In this document: piece after piece, positions 22,901 through 31,019 of the stretch
Position numbering within the stretch: position 1 is the first letter of the stretch
How the letters are laid out: each line of letters starts with the position of its first letter
NCBI GenBank assembly: GCA_030683705.1
Contig: JAUXPP010000107.1
Location: 1-32,675 of the forward strand
Reading direction: 5' to 3'
DNA length: 32,675 nt
Origin: Polaromonas sp.
Lineage (GTDB): Bacteria; Pseudomonadota; Gammaproteobacteria; Burkholderiales; Burkholderiaceae_C
Program-made: the position numbers and the translations under genes
The notes under the pieces: model-generated
What the model was told of the DNA's origin: nothing
The model's input: only the letters and a program-made list of their open reading frames with translations
The model's database searches: none

Positions 22901-24586
22901 ATGCGGCCGGCCGACGGGCAGGCCGCGCAGGTCCGGCAACTCTTCGAGCGTGGTTGGGCGCTGCACCAGCAGCAGCAAATGCCCGAGGCCCTGGCCTTGT
23001 ATGCGCAGGTGTTGCAGTTGCAGCCCGCCCACTTCGACGCCTTGCACCTGTCGGGCGTGGTCGCCGCCCAGCAACGGGACCTGCAGCGCGCGCGCGAGTG
23101 GATGACGCAAGCCATCGCCGCCCATCCCGAGCATGCCGTCGCCTATGTCAACCGCGGTGCCGTGCTGCAGGACCTGGGTTTGTGGCAGCTGGCGCTGGCC
23201 GACTACGACAGCGCGCTGGCGCGGCAGCAGGGCCAGCCGGGCGAGGCCGACAGCCACAACCACCGCGGCAATGTGCTCCGGGAACTCAGGTCTTATCCGG
23301 AGGCGCTGGAAAGTTATGAGCGCGCCATCCGGCTGGAACCGGGCCGCGCGAATTTCCACAACAACCGCGGCATCGCGCTGCGCCTGGCGGGCCGCTACGC
23401 GGAAGCGCTGGCTGCTTTCGACCGCGCGCTGGGACTTCAGCCGGCCTATGCGCAGGCCTTCAACAACCGCGCCAACACCCTGAACAACCTGGGCCGGATG
23501 GAGGAGGCGCTGCAGAGTTATGAACAGGCGATTGCCTTGCAGCCGGATGTTGCGACCTTTCACACCAACCGGGGCAACATCCTGCAGGAGTTGCAGCGGC
23601 CGGATGCCGCGCTGCAGAGCTACCGGCAGGCCGTGCTGCTGGACCCCGCCGATGCCCACGCCCACTGGAGCCTGTCGCTGGGCCTGCTGCAACTTGGCCG
23701 CTTCGAGGAAGGCTGGCAGGCTTACGAATACCGTTGGGAGCGCGCGGGTTACCGGGAGCGCAAAAGCCCGCATTTCCTGCGGCCGCGCTGGAGCGGCGGC
23801 ACGGCGCTGGAGGGCAAAACCCTGTTGATCCATGCCGAGCAGGGCCTGGGCGACACCCTGCAGTTCTGCCGTTATGCCGCCGAGGTGGCGCGGCGCGGCG
23901 GTCAGGTGCTGCTGGAGGTGCAGCCACCTTTGCGCAGCCTGTTGCAGGGGCTGCCGGGCGCGCTTCGGGTGCTGTCTCCCGGCGACCCCTTGCCGCCCTT
24001 CGACCTGCAGTGCCCCTTGCTGAGCCTGCCACTGGCGTTCGACACGCGGCTGGACACCCTTCCCGCGGCGGTGCCCTATGTGCGCGCCAGCGCAGCGAAG
24101 ATCGCCCAATGGCAGTCGGCGCTGGGCCCGCGCATCCGGCCCCGCGTGGGCCTGGTGTGGAGCGGCAGCCCCAGCCACGCGCATGACCGCAAACGCAGCA
24201 TCGCGCTGGCGGAATTCCTGGCGCTGTTGCCTGCGGACGTGCAGCCGGTGAGCCTGCAAAAGGAGGTGCGTGAGGCCGACCTGCCGGCGCTGCAGGCGCG
24301 GCCGGACCTGCTTCACTTCGGCGACGCGCTGGCCGACTTCAGCGATACCGCCGCCCTGTGCGAGCTGGTGGATGTGGCGGTGTGTGTGGACACCAGCGTG
24401 GCCCACCTGGCTGGCGCGCTGGGCCGGCCGGTGTGGCTGCTGCTGCCGACCAACCCGGACTGGCGCTGGCTGCTGGACCGCGCCGACAGTCCCTGGTACC
24501 CGCGTGCCCGGCTGTTCCGGCAAGCGGTGCCGGGGCAGTGGGGCGAGGTGCTGCAGGATGTCAGGCGGGCGCTCCAGGGCCTGTGA
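22901..24586 (+). CDS. TPR protein with C-terminal glycosyltransferase-like domain
   Basis: A 561-residue protein. Residues about 10-290 are tandem tetratricopeptide repeats of 34 residues, with repeated units such as YEQAIALQPD and the NNRG(IA/NT) turn. The C-terminal half (about 300-555) has a Rossmann-type glycosyltransferase pattern: GKTLLIHAEQGLGDTLQFCRY, RVGLVWSGSPSHAHDRKRSI and the DVAVCVDTSVAHLAGALGRPVWLLLP motif seen in GT9/GT41-like families. Proteins of this layout are common in betaproteobacteria and may glycosylate proteins or envelope glycans; donor and target cannot be read here. The chosen ATG is one base after polA's TGA; a longer frame inside polA is not needed. Confidence 0.85.
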   Translation: MRPADGQAAQVRQLFERGWALHQQQQMPEALALYAQVLQLQPAHFDALHLSGVVAAQQRDLQRAREWMTQAIAAHPEHAVAYVNRGAVLQDLGLWQLALADYDSALARQQGQPGEADSHNHRGNVLRELRSYPEALESYERAIRLEPGRANFHNNRGIALRLAGRYAEALAAFDRALGLQPAYAQAFNNRANTLNNLGRMEEALQSYEQAIALQPDVATFHTNRGNILQELQRPDAALQSYRQAVLLDPADAHAHWSLSLGLLQLGRFEEGWQAYEYRWERAGYRERKSPHFLRPRWSGGTALEGKTLLIHAEQGLGDTLQFCRYAAEVARRGGQVLLEVQPPLRSLLQGLPGALRVLSPGDPLPPFDLQCPLLSLPLAFDTRLDTLPAAVPYVRASAAKIAQWQSALGPRIRPRVGLVWSGSPSHAHDRKRSIALAEFLALLPADVQPVSLQKEVREADLPALQARPDLLHFGDALADFSDTAALCELVDVAVCVDTSVAHLAGALGRPVWLLLPTNPDWRWLLDRADSPWYPRARLFRQAVPGQWGEVLQDVRRALQGL

Positions 24587-24702
24587 GGGCCGTGAAGGCC
24601 GGGACGGGAAATACCCTGCAGTAATTCCCTGTACTGGCGAGAAACTTGGCGACCTCATAGACTAGGGCGGTTTGCTTCAACCACCACTCTCGAGGAATTG
24701 CC

Positions 24703-25602
24703 ATGCTCAACAGCGACCAGAAAGCCGAATTCGATTCCCTGCTCCCAGGGCAAAGTACCGACAACGGCGCCACCCGCCGCACCGCGCTGAAGGCGGCACT
24801 GGGCGTGGGGTATGCCGCAACCGCCCTGCCCATCATGGCGCAGACCGCCATCAAGACCTCCTCCGACGGCCTGAAGGCCGGTGAGACCACCTTCGACGTC
24901 AACGGGTTCAAGGTGCCGGCCTATTACGCCGCGCCCGCCGGCAAGACCAATCTGCCGGTGATCCTGGTGATCCAGGAAATCTTCGGTGTGCATGAATACA
25001 TCGCCGACACCGCGCGCCGCTTTGCCAAAGCCGGTTACCTCGCGATTGCGCCCGAGCTGTACGCGCGCCAGGGCGACCCGACCCAGTACGGCGAGATGGC
25101 CAAGCTGATGGCCGAGGTGGTGTCCAAGGTGCCCGACGCCCAGGTCATGGCCGACCTCGACGGCGCGGTCAAATGGGCCGGCGCCAACGGCGGCGACACC
25201 GGCAAGGTCGGCATCACCGGTTTTTGCTGGGGCGGCCGCATCACCTGGCTGTACGCCGCGCACAGCCCCGCCGTCAAGGCCGGTGTGGCCTGGTACGGCC
25301 GCCTGGTCGGCACCAGCACCCCACTGACACCGAAACACCCGGTGGAGATTGCCCCCATCCTGAACGGGCCGGTGCTCGGTCTTTACGGCGGCCAGGACAG
25401 CGGCATCCCGCTCGACACGGTCGACAGGATGAAAGCCGCGCTTGCGGCCGGCAGCCCGGCCGCCAAGGCCTCGCAGTTTGTGGTGTACCCTGATGCCCCG
25501 CATGCCTTCCACGCCGATTACCGGCCGAGCTTCCGCAAGGAGCCGGCCGAAGACGGCTGGAAACGCGCGCTGGCGTGGTTCAAGGCCAACGGCGTGGTTT
25601 AA
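24703..25602 (+). CDS. Dienelactone hydrolase-family protein, exported
   Basis: A 299-residue alpha/beta hydrolase. The nucleophile is Cys175 in GFCWGG, with Asp232 (GGQDSG) and His267 (PHAFH) completing the dienelactone-hydrolase triad; Glu92 (VIQEIFG) is the usual partner of the Cys. The first 50 residues have a twin-arginine pattern (TRRTALKAALGVGYAATALP, then MAQ), so the enzyme is probably exported folded. Such Tat-exported DLH-like proteins are common; the substrate is not known and the gene is not in an aromatic-degradation cluster. GAGGA 7 nt before the ATG supports the start. Confidence 0.9.
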   Translation: MLNSDQKAEFDSLLPGQSTDNGATRRTALKAALGVGYAATALPIMAQTAIKTSSDGLKAGETTFDVNGFKVPAYYAAPAGKTNLPVILVIQEIFGVHEYIADTARRFAKAGYLAIAPELYARQGDPTQYGEMAKLMAEVVSKVPDAQVMADLDGAVKWAGANGGDTGKVGITGFCWGGRITWLYAAHSPAVKAGVAWYGRLVGTSTPLTPKHPVEIAPILNGPVLGLYGGQDSGIPLDTVDRMKAALAAGSPAAKASQFVVYPDAPHAFHADYRPSFRKEPAEDGWKRALAWFKANGVV

Positions 25603-25608
25603 AAAAAC

Positions 25609-25898
25609 ACCCCCGTCCAGGCTCACTGCGTGTAGCCTGTTCCCCCCTCAAGGGGGCGGCGCCTGCGGTCTGGCAAAGCCAGTCCCGCGGCCCCCGCTGG
25701 TTATCTCCACCGAACTCTTCAGCAAGCCAGGACCGCGGTCCGGCTTGGCCGGCCCGCAGGCACAGCCGCCCCCTCGGGGCTGGAGCCTGCGGCTCCAAAG
25801 CTGCTTGAGCAGCTTGGACGGGCGACAGAAGCGAAGCCACTGGCGAGCGGCGGCCTGCAAGGTGCAGCGAGCTACACGAAGTGAGCGACCGTGGGGGT
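25609..25898. repeat. Inverted-repeat-bounded intergenic element (about 290 bp)
   Basis: The left end (ACCCCC, then GCTCACTGCGTGTAGC) and the reverse complement of the right end (ACCCCC, then GCTCACTTCGTGTAGC) are imperfect terminal inverted repeats of about 30 bp. Inside are two perfect small hairpins, TGGAGCC-TGC-GGCTCCA (25781-25797) and AAGCTGCT-TG-AGCAGCTT (25798-25815). There is no convincing gene. I remember similar sequence between genes of Comamonadaceae, so this is probably a MITE-like family; not searched. Confidence 0.5.
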
Positions 25899-25941
25899 CA
25901 TATCCCACCGCAGGGATTGACACGGTTGATAAGATCAAAGC

Positions 25942-25981
25942 AACCCCGGCCGCAGGCATTGGACGCCTCGCCCGGGGTTTT
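25942..25981. terminator. Intrinsic terminator
   Basis: AACCCCGG (25942-25949) pairs with CCGGGGTT (25972-25979), and the 3' arm runs into TTTT. It stands after the intergenic repeat and before the ZIP gene, oriented for rightward transcripts. Confidence 0.55.
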
Positions 25982-26017
25982 GTCGTTTGTGGTGTAACCT
26001 CCACGGATATTTTTGAA

Positions 26018-26075
26018 TGATTTTGGGCTTCAGCCCTTTGAGAACGAGCGCAAGCAGCTATGACTTTGATAGCAA
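26018..26075. repeat. Dispersed repeat copy spanning the ZIP gene start
   Basis: The core GAGCGCAAGCAGCTA (26046-26060) matches the reverse complement of the copy at 28575 at 14 of 15 positions, and the arm ends in TAGCAA as there. The ZIP start codon (26060-26062) and about its first five codons lie within the repeat. Confidence 0.6.
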
Positions 26076-26881
26076 TTTTGACCGGCACCCTGGCTGCCGG
26101 CATCGGCAGCGTATGGCTGGCCGCGCTGCTGAGCTTTGGCATTCTGGCGCGCTACACCACCCACATGCTGAGCCTGGCGGCGGGAGCCCTGCTGGCGACC
26201 GCCTTCATGCACCTGCTGCCCGAGGCCTTTGAGAGCCAGGCCGGTGCGCAGGAGCTGTTTGCGACGCTGCTGGTCGGGCTGGTGTTTTTTTTCCTGCTCG
26301 ACAAGGCCGAGCTCTACCACCACGGCCACGAACACCACGACCCGGAGCCCGGTTCGCCCGAACACAGGCACAGCTCGCCCGGTCCGCTGGCGCATGGGCA
26401 TGGCCACCACCACCACGGCCACGCGGTCAAATCGGGCAGCTGGGCGGTGCTCACCGGCGACAGCGTGCACGCGTTCGGCGACGGCATCCTGATCGCGTCG
26501 GCCTTTGTGGCCGACATGCGCCTGGGCGTGATCACCGCGCTGGCTGTGCTGGCGCACGAGATCCCGCACCACATGGGTGACCTGGTGGTGCTGCGCCAGA
26601 CCTCGAGCAACCAGCGCATCGCGCTGGTCAAGGTGTCGCTGGCCGGCGCGGTCACGGCGCTGGGAGGGCTGGTCGGTTACGCGCTGGTGGACATGCTGCA
26701 CGACTGGCTGCCGTATTTCCTGGTGGTGGCCTCCAGCAGTTTTGTCTACGTGGCGCTCGCCGACCTGATCCCGCAACTGCAAAAGCGCCTGAGCGCCCGT
26801 GAGACCTTTGCCCAGATCGGCTGGCTGGGCGTCGGCATCACGCTGGTGATGGTGGTCAGCGGGCTGGCGCATTCGCACTGA
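26060..26881 (+). CDS. ZIP-family divalent metal transporter
   Basis: A 273-residue inner-membrane protein that imports zinc or related divalent metals. About eight membrane helices are expected. The metal-site helices are recognisable: HAFGDGILIASAF (His137, Asp141) for helix 4 and AHEIPHHMGD (His166, Glu167, His170) for helix 5. Between helices 3 and 4 is a very His-rich loop (about 87-121, with HGHGHHHHGH), typical of ZIP cytoplasmic loops. The N-terminus is short, and its first codons come from a dispersed repeat; no Shine-Dalgarno is obvious. The next Met is residue 36, inside the family core, so 26060 is the best start. Confidence 0.88.
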   Translation: MTLIAILTGTLAAGIGSVWLAALLSFGILARYTTHMLSLAAGALLATAFMHLLPEAFESQAGAQELFATLLVGLVFFFLLDKAELYHHGHEHHDPEPGSPEHRHSSPGPLAHGHGHHHHGHAVKSGSWAVLTGDSVHAFGDGILIASAFVADMRLGVITALAVLAHEIPHHMGDLVVLRQTSSNQRIALVKVSLAGAVTALGGLVGYALVDMLHDWLPYFLVVASSSFVYVALADLIPQLQKRLSARETFAQIGWLGVGITLVMVVSGLAHSH

Positions 26882-26997
26882 GCTGCCGGCCGCCTGCCGG
26901 CGTGTCAGCCGCAGGATGACAGGAACTGTGCATCGCAACCTATAAACCCGCTGCGCAGCCGTGATCATGATGGAGGCATTCAACCGAAGGATGCGCC

Positions 26998-27162
26998 ATG
27001 AAACTGCTCACACCGCAACACCGCCCCGCCAAACCCCGCCGCGCGCGCCGCCTGATGGCGGCTTACATTGCCTACTTCACCACCGTGTGCGCCAGCATGG
27101 CGGCAGCTGCAGCGGTGGTGACGGATAGCGCGGCGCCCATCCTGCTGGTCACCGGACTGTGA
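26998..27162 (+). CDS. Small single-helix membrane protein (54 aa), hypothetical
   Basis: A good ribosome site (GAAGGA, about 7 nt) precedes ATG 26998. The product has a basic N-terminus (PAKPRRARRLM) and one hydrophobic helix (about 20-41, IAYFTTVCASMAAAAAVV), so a small inner-membrane protein is likely. I know no family. The stop overlaps the GTG start of the next frame (GTGA), suggesting a small operon. Confidence 0.5.
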   Translation: MKLLTPQHRPAKPRRARRLMAAYIAYFTTVCASMAAAAAVVTDSAAPILLVTGL

Positions 27163-27470
27163 GCATGCACGCCGAACCCCAACCCGCCCCGGAAGAGGAC
27201 ACCGTCCCGCCCGGCGACGACAGCAACACCGACCCGACGCCACCGCTGCCGGCCGAGCCGGGCCGCAACGGCGGCGAGCGAAATCCCTCCGCCGCCATGG
27301 CCCGGAAAGCGCATCCGCCCATGGACGAGGAGCCAGAACTCAACACCGGTGAACGCGACATTCCCTCCGACGGCCGGGACTGTGAGGGCGAAGGCATGAT
27401 CCGCAACCTCGACAAGCCGGTCGAGCCCGGCAGTCAAACAGGCGCAGGTGTTAAAAACCATGGCCACTGA
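27159..27470 (+). CDS. Small acidic, disordered hypothetical protein (about 103 aa)
   Basis: A Pro-, Glu- and Asp-rich frame (EPQPAPEEDTVPPGDD at the start; GERDIPSDGRDCEGEGMIRN near the end). Low complexity at the N-terminus makes it look disordered; the C-terminal half is more protein-like. GTG 27159 overlaps the preceding stop; ATG 27165 is the alternative. It runs against a long antisense frame of no recognisable content. Function unknown. Confidence 0.45.
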   Translation: MSMHAEPQPAPEEDTVPPGDDSNTDPTPPLPAEPGRNGGERNPSAAMARKAHPPMDEEPELNTGERDIPSDGRDCEGEGMIRNLDKPVEPGSQTGAGVKNHGH

Positions 27471-27558
27471 TCCCAACGTGCCGCCGCCCGAGCCGGTGCC
27501 ACCGCTCGCGACCCCACCCAACCCCGGGCAAGTCCAGCCCACACCACAACCGGTGTAG
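27460..27558 (+). CDS. Very small Pro-rich ORF (32 aa)
   Basis: ATG at 27460, overlapping the previous frame by 11 nt, gives 32 residues almost half proline (VPPPEPVPPLATPPNP). It has no clear ribosome site. It may be a real microprotein of the small cluster or chance in GC-rich sequence. Confidence 0.25.
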   Translation: MATDPNVPPPEPVPPLATPPNPGQVQPTPQPV

Positions 27559-27580
27559 TAGCCAGGCGCCCTGTCTGGCG

Positions 27581-28525
27581 CTAGATGCCGGCGGCCAGCA
27601 GCTCTGCCCGTGAAGGCAGGCCCTCGCTGTCCCCCAGCACCTGCACCGCCCGTGCGCCTATCCATGCGCCGCGCCGGACTGCCGCGGCCACATCCAGGCC
27701 GGCCAGCAGGCCGCTGATCACTCCCACGGCAAAACCGTCGCCGGCTCCTACCGTGTCGACGATTTTTTCCACCGGGAAGCCCGGCACCTGGCCCGTGCCG
27801 CCTTCGCCGTCGAAGTACGCGCCGCGCGCGCCGAGCTTGACCACCACCAGCTTCGCCCCGCGCTTGCGGTAAAAGCCGGCGATGCCCTCGGCCGTCTCCT
27901 CGCCGGTCAGCAGCCGGCCTTCTTCCAGACCGGGCAGCACCCAGTCGGCCCGCGCCGCCAGGTCGTTGATGGCTGCCACCATGTCGGCCGGCGAGGCCCA
28001 CAGCGCGGGCCGCAGGTTGGGATCGAACGAGACCGTGCGTCCGGCGGCGCGCATGATGTCCATGCTGGTCCTGGAGAGCGGCAAGGTGGTCGCCGAGATC
28101 GCTGCAAACACGCCGGTCGCATGCAGATGCCGCGCCGACAGCAGCCACGCATGGTCGATGTCGTCCGGTCCCATGTGGCTGGCGGCCGAGCCCTTGCGGT
28201 GGTATTCGATGGGCGGGTCGCTGCCGTCGGTCACGCTGCCCTTGATCATGAAGCCGGTCGGCTGGGACGATGTCAGCGTCACCTGCGAGCAGTGGATGCC
28301 CTCGGCTGTCATCTCACGGATCAGGTAACGCCCCATCATGTCGGTGCCCAGGCGGCTGGCCCAGCTGACCTTGAGGCCGAGGCGGGCCAGGCCGATGGCC
28401 ACATTGGTCTCGGCGCCGGCCGTGCGTTTGAGAAAGGCGCCGGCATCTTCCAGCGGTCCGGGCCGGTCGGCCACCAGCAGCATCATGGCTTCACCAAAGG
28501 TGACGACGTCCAGCGCGTGGGTCAT
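27581..28525 (-). CDS. kdgK: PfkB-family sugar kinase, probably 2-dehydro-3-deoxygluconokinase
   Basis: A 314-residue ribokinase-fold enzyme. It has the N-terminal PfkB signature (AGAETNVAIGLARLG), the EYHRKGSAAS string typical of KDG kinases (about 107-116), a FDPNLRPALW motif and the C-terminal DTVGAGDGFAVG with catalytic Asp263. KDG kinase phosphorylates 2-keto-3-deoxygluconate in hexuronate and related sugar acid breakdown. No other gene of that pathway is in the window, so the substrate is inferred from motif resemblance; another ketose or sugar acid is possible. Start at ATG 28525. Confidence 0.75.
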   Translation of the reverse strand: MTHALDVVTFGEAMMLLVADRPGPLEDAGAFLKRTAGAETNVAIGLARLGLKVSWASRLGTDMMGRYLIREMTAEGIHCSQVTLTSSQPTGFMIKGSVTDGSDPPIEYHRKGSAASHMGPDDIDHAWLLSARHLHATGVFAAISATTLPLSRTSMDIMRAAGRTVSFDPNLRPALWASPADMVAAINDLAARADWVLPGLEEGRLLTGEETAEGIAGFYRKRGAKLVVVKLGARGAYFDGEGGTGQVPGFPVEKIVDTVGAGDGFAVGVISGLLAGLDVAAAVRRGAWIGARAVQVLGDSEGLPSRAELLAAGI

Positions 28526-28574
28526 GCGTTTACAGGGAGAGTGCAGGGTGCGCGAATCGTAGCACCCCGCCGTT

Positions 28575-28632
28575 GCTACTGATTTTGTAGCTGCTTGCGC
28601 TTGCCGGACGGGCGCCGGGAGCCGATTTGACC
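28575..28632. repeat. Dispersed repeat copy (intergenic reference copy)
   Basis: Begins GCTACTGATTTTGTAGCTGC, has a CGC-rich centre, and ends AGCCGATTTGACCC one base before the SDR stop codon. Its short ends (GCTA / TAGC) are near-palindromic. I use it as the reference for the other copies at 11371, 14109 and 26018. I recall this type of about 60-bp repeat from Comamonadaceae. Confidence 0.6.
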
Positions 28633-28633
28633 C

Positions 28634-29635
28634 CTAAGCGCCGACACTCCCGGTGATCGGCAGCACGATGCCGGTGATGTAGCCCGAACACACCGGTGCC
28701 GCCAGGAACACATAGGCCGGGGAAATCTCCTCGGGCTGGGCCGGGCGTTTCATGTCGGTTTTTTCGCCGAAGTGCCGGATGTCCTGGGCTGACTTGTCGG
28801 CCGGGTTCAGCGGGGTCCAGACCGGGCCCGGCGCCACCGCGTTGACGCGTATGCCCTTGCCGAGAAGGTTGCTGGCCAGCGATTTGGTGAAGGCATGGAT
28901 CGCGCCCTTGGTGGCCGAATAGTCGAGCAACTGGGCGCTGCCTTCCAGCCCGGTCACCGAGCCGGTGTTGATGATGCAGCTGCCACTGCGCATATGCGGC
29001 ACGGCGGCTTTGGCCATGTGGAAATAGCCGAAGATGTTGGTGCGAAAGGTTTCCTCGAAACGTTGTTCGTCCAGTTCTTCCAGTCCTTTCGCATGTTCCT
29101 GGAACGCGGCGTTGTTGACCAGGATGTCGAGCTGGCCGAATTGCTTCAGTGTTTTGGCCACCGCCTTGCCGGAAAAAGCCGGTCTTTTGACGTCGCCCGG
29201 AATCAGCACGCAGGCCTGGCCTTCGGCCTCGACGCAGCGCCGGGTCTCGCGTGCGTCCTCGTGCTCGTTCAGGTAGGCGAGGGCGATGTCCGCGCCCTCG
29301 CGTGCAAACAGCACGGCCACCGCCCGGCCTATGCCGGAATCACCGCCGGTGATCAGCGCCACTTTTCCCCGCAGCTTGTGGCTGCCTTCGTAGCCGGGCG
29401 CCAGGAAGTTCGGTTGCAGCGCCATGTCGGCTTCCAGACCGGGTTTGCGCAGGTGCTGGCGCGGCAAGGGCGTCACCGGCTGAACCCTCGCACCTGCCTG
29501 CACGGCTTTTTTGCCGGGTGGTTTTCCGGGCTTCTTCCTGTCTGCTGCATCCTGGGCCGCCTGGATGGCGCGCTGTTTGCGCACAGTGGCCTGGGGTGTT
29601 TTGCTGCTGCTGGGTACCGGCTTGGGGGTGGCCAT
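28634..29635 (-). CDS. Short-chain dehydrogenase/reductase with basic N-terminal extension
   Basis: A 333-residue classical SDR. Cofactor loop TGGDSGIGRAV (about 97-106), NNAAFQ, Ser226, Tyr239 and Lys243 (YSATK) are all present. The C-terminal ...SGYITGIVLPITGSVG end and the SHKLRGKVALITGGDSGIG opening resemble the YghA/YhdF-type stress oxidoreductases. The first about 70 residues are Lys/Ala/Pro-rich, low in complexity and not part of the SDR fold. AGGAG lies 6 nt before the ATG at 29635. Substrate unknown; the context (hemerythrin and DUF1003 genes next door, divergent) fits a general stress locus. Confidence 0.88.
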   Translation of the reverse strand: MATPKPVPSSSKTPQATVRKQRAIQAAQDAADRKKPGKPPGKKAVQAGARVQPVTPLPRQHLRKPGLEADMALQPNFLAPGYEGSHKLRGKVALITGGDSGIGRAVAVLFAREGADIALAYLNEHEDARETRRCVEAEGQACVLIPGDVKRPAFSGKAVAKTLKQFGQLDILVNNAAFQEHAKGLEELDEQRFEETFRTNIFGYFHMAKAAVPHMRSGSCIINTGSVTGLEGSAQLLDYSATKGAIHAFTKSLASNLLGKGIRVNAVAPGPVWTPLNPADKSAQDIRHFGEKTDMKRPAQPEEISPAYVFLAAPVCSGYITGIVLPITGSVGA

Positions 29636-29711
29636 GGGTGCTCCTGAACAAAGGGTTTTCAGCAGAGCAGGGCAGCGCTGCCGGGCGTGTCAACGTGTCG
29701 AGCTTTTGGGC

Positions 29712-29757
29712 GTAGGACAAGGGCAGGGCTACCGGGCCCCGGCGCACTCCGTCCTAC
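29712..29757. repeat. Long-spaced inverted repeat between SDR and hemerythrin genes
   Basis: GTAGGAC (29712-29718) pairs with GTCCTAC (29751-29757); inside is a GC-rich inner part (CCGGGCCCCGG). It could fold as a cruciform or RNA hairpin. It sits between two divergent stress-type genes. I recall similar GTAGGAC hairpins from Comamonadaceae intergenic regions. Confidence 0.4.
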
Positions 29758-29891
29758 AACAAGATCAACGGCGTCCGACACGGGTGCCCAGGGTCGCTGC
29801 CTAGAGTCTTTTTTGTGTCTGGCAGCCGTACTGAAAAGACCGCTGGCACTGTGACCGACCACGCAAGCCCACAACCCAAAGGAAACCCACC

Positions 29892-30374
29892 ATGAGCAAA
29901 GCACCCCCCAAGATGAACGACGCCGTTGACCTGCTCGACGCCGACCACATCGCCGTCAAGAAGCTGTTTACCCAGTTCAAGAAACTCAGCGAAGCCGAAG
30001 CGCCCGCCGGGGAGCGCAAGGCGCTGGCCGACAGGATCTGCAAGGAGCTGACCGTGCATGCCGAGATCGAGGAGCAGATCTTCTATCCCGCTGCCCGCGA
30101 AGCCATAGCCGATGACGCACTGCTGAATGAAGCCGAAGTCGAACACGCCAGCGCCAAGGACCTGATCGCGCAGATCTCCGGCATGGAGGCAGACGAAGCG
30201 TTGTTCGACGCCAAGGTCATCGTGCTGGGCGAATACATCGACCACCATGTGGAAGAAGAGCGCGAGGAAATGTTTCCCAAGGCCCGCAAAAGCGACATGG
30301 ACCTCAAGGGCATGGTCGCTGACCTGAAGGCCCTCAAGGAAGAGTTGCTCGCCAACGCCGAAATGCCGGCCTGA
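29892..30374 (+). CDS. Hemerythrin HHE-domain protein
   Basis: A 160-residue four-helix bundle protein with a likely di-iron centre. Putative ligands are His19 (DADHIAV), His56 and Glu60 (TVHAEIEEQIFYP), His85 (EVEHASA) and His118/119 with Glu123 (YIDHHVEEEREEMFP). Such proteins bind O2 or NO or take part in iron-oxidative stress defence; the exact role is unknown. Ribosome site AAAGGA precedes the ATG. The stop overlaps the start of the DUF1003 gene (TGATG), so both are co-translated. Confidence 0.9.
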   Translation: MSKAPPKMNDAVDLLDADHIAVKKLFTQFKKLSEAEAPAGERKALADRICKELTVHAEIEEQIFYPAAREAIADDALLNEAEVEHASAKDLIAQISGMEADEALFDAKVIVLGEYIDHHVEEEREEMFPKARKSDMDLKGMVADLKALKEELLANAEMPA

Positions 30375-30973
30375 TGCAGCGGGCCGATTCCCTCGGCCAT
30401 GCAGAAGGACCCGGTGCCGGGCCGGCACGCGTGGGCCAGCAGGCCCCGCTTGCCTTGCCTGCCGGTGAAAGTATCGAGCAACTCACGCGCAGCAATATCG
30501 AAGCCATCCTGCAGCTCGAGCGCGAGCGCCAGGCACGGCGGCCCTGGGCTTACCGCGTCGCGGCCTCGATCGCCGGCTTTTGCGGCACGGCGCCGGTATT
30601 GTGGCTGCATGCGGCGTTTTTCACTGGCTGGCTGGCCTTCAACACCAGCAGGCTGGCCTTCGATCCCTTTCCCTTCACCTTTCTGACCATGGTGGTGTCG
30701 CTGGAAGCGATTTTTCTGTCTTTCTTCATCATGATCGGGCAGAACATCGCCAGCCGCGAAAGCGAACGGCGCCACCAGCTCGACCTGCAGATCAACCTGC
30801 TCAACGAGCGCGAGATGACGGCGCTGCTCAGGCTGATGGCCAAGGTGGCGGACAAACTCGAGATCAGCCCCGCCGACCAGGCGGAGGCCCGCACCTTCGG
30901 CCACAACACCGACCCGCTCGCCTTGCTGGACCAGATCGTCACTGCCGAACGGGCTGCACGCCAGTCGTCCTGA
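30374..30973 (+). CDS. DUF1003-family membrane protein
   Basis: A 199-residue protein with a Pro/Gly-rich N-terminus of about 55 residues, two hydrophobic helices (about 63-90 and 94-122: VAASIAGFCGTAPVLWL, FTFLTMVVSLEAIFLSFFIMI) and a charged C-terminal helix starting QNIASRESERRHQLDLQINLL. The FLTMVVSLEAIFLSFFIM-QN-ASRE run is the DUF1003 signature. Function is unknown in the family. It is coupled to the hemerythrin gene by a one-base stop/start overlap, hinting at a joint redox or envelope-stress role. Confidence 0.88.
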   Translation: MQRADSLGHAEGPGAGPARVGQQAPLALPAGESIEQLTRSNIEAILQLERERQARRPWAYRVAASIAGFCGTAPVLWLHAAFFTGWLAFNTSRLAFDPFPFTFLTMVVSLEAIFLSFFIMIGQNIASRESERRHQLDLQINLLNEREMTALLRLMAKVADKLEISPADQAEARTFGHNTDPLALLDQIVTAERAARQSS

Positions 30974-31019
30974 CGGCGCCTTGCGGCGTCCCGGGGGAGG
31001 GGCTAAGCTGGAGGTGATG

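Noticed and set aside
22841..24658. 605-codon minus-strand frame opposite the TPR gene
   Set aside because: Its Gln/Arg/His-rich sequence arises from the complement of TPR codons; no protein-like motifs.
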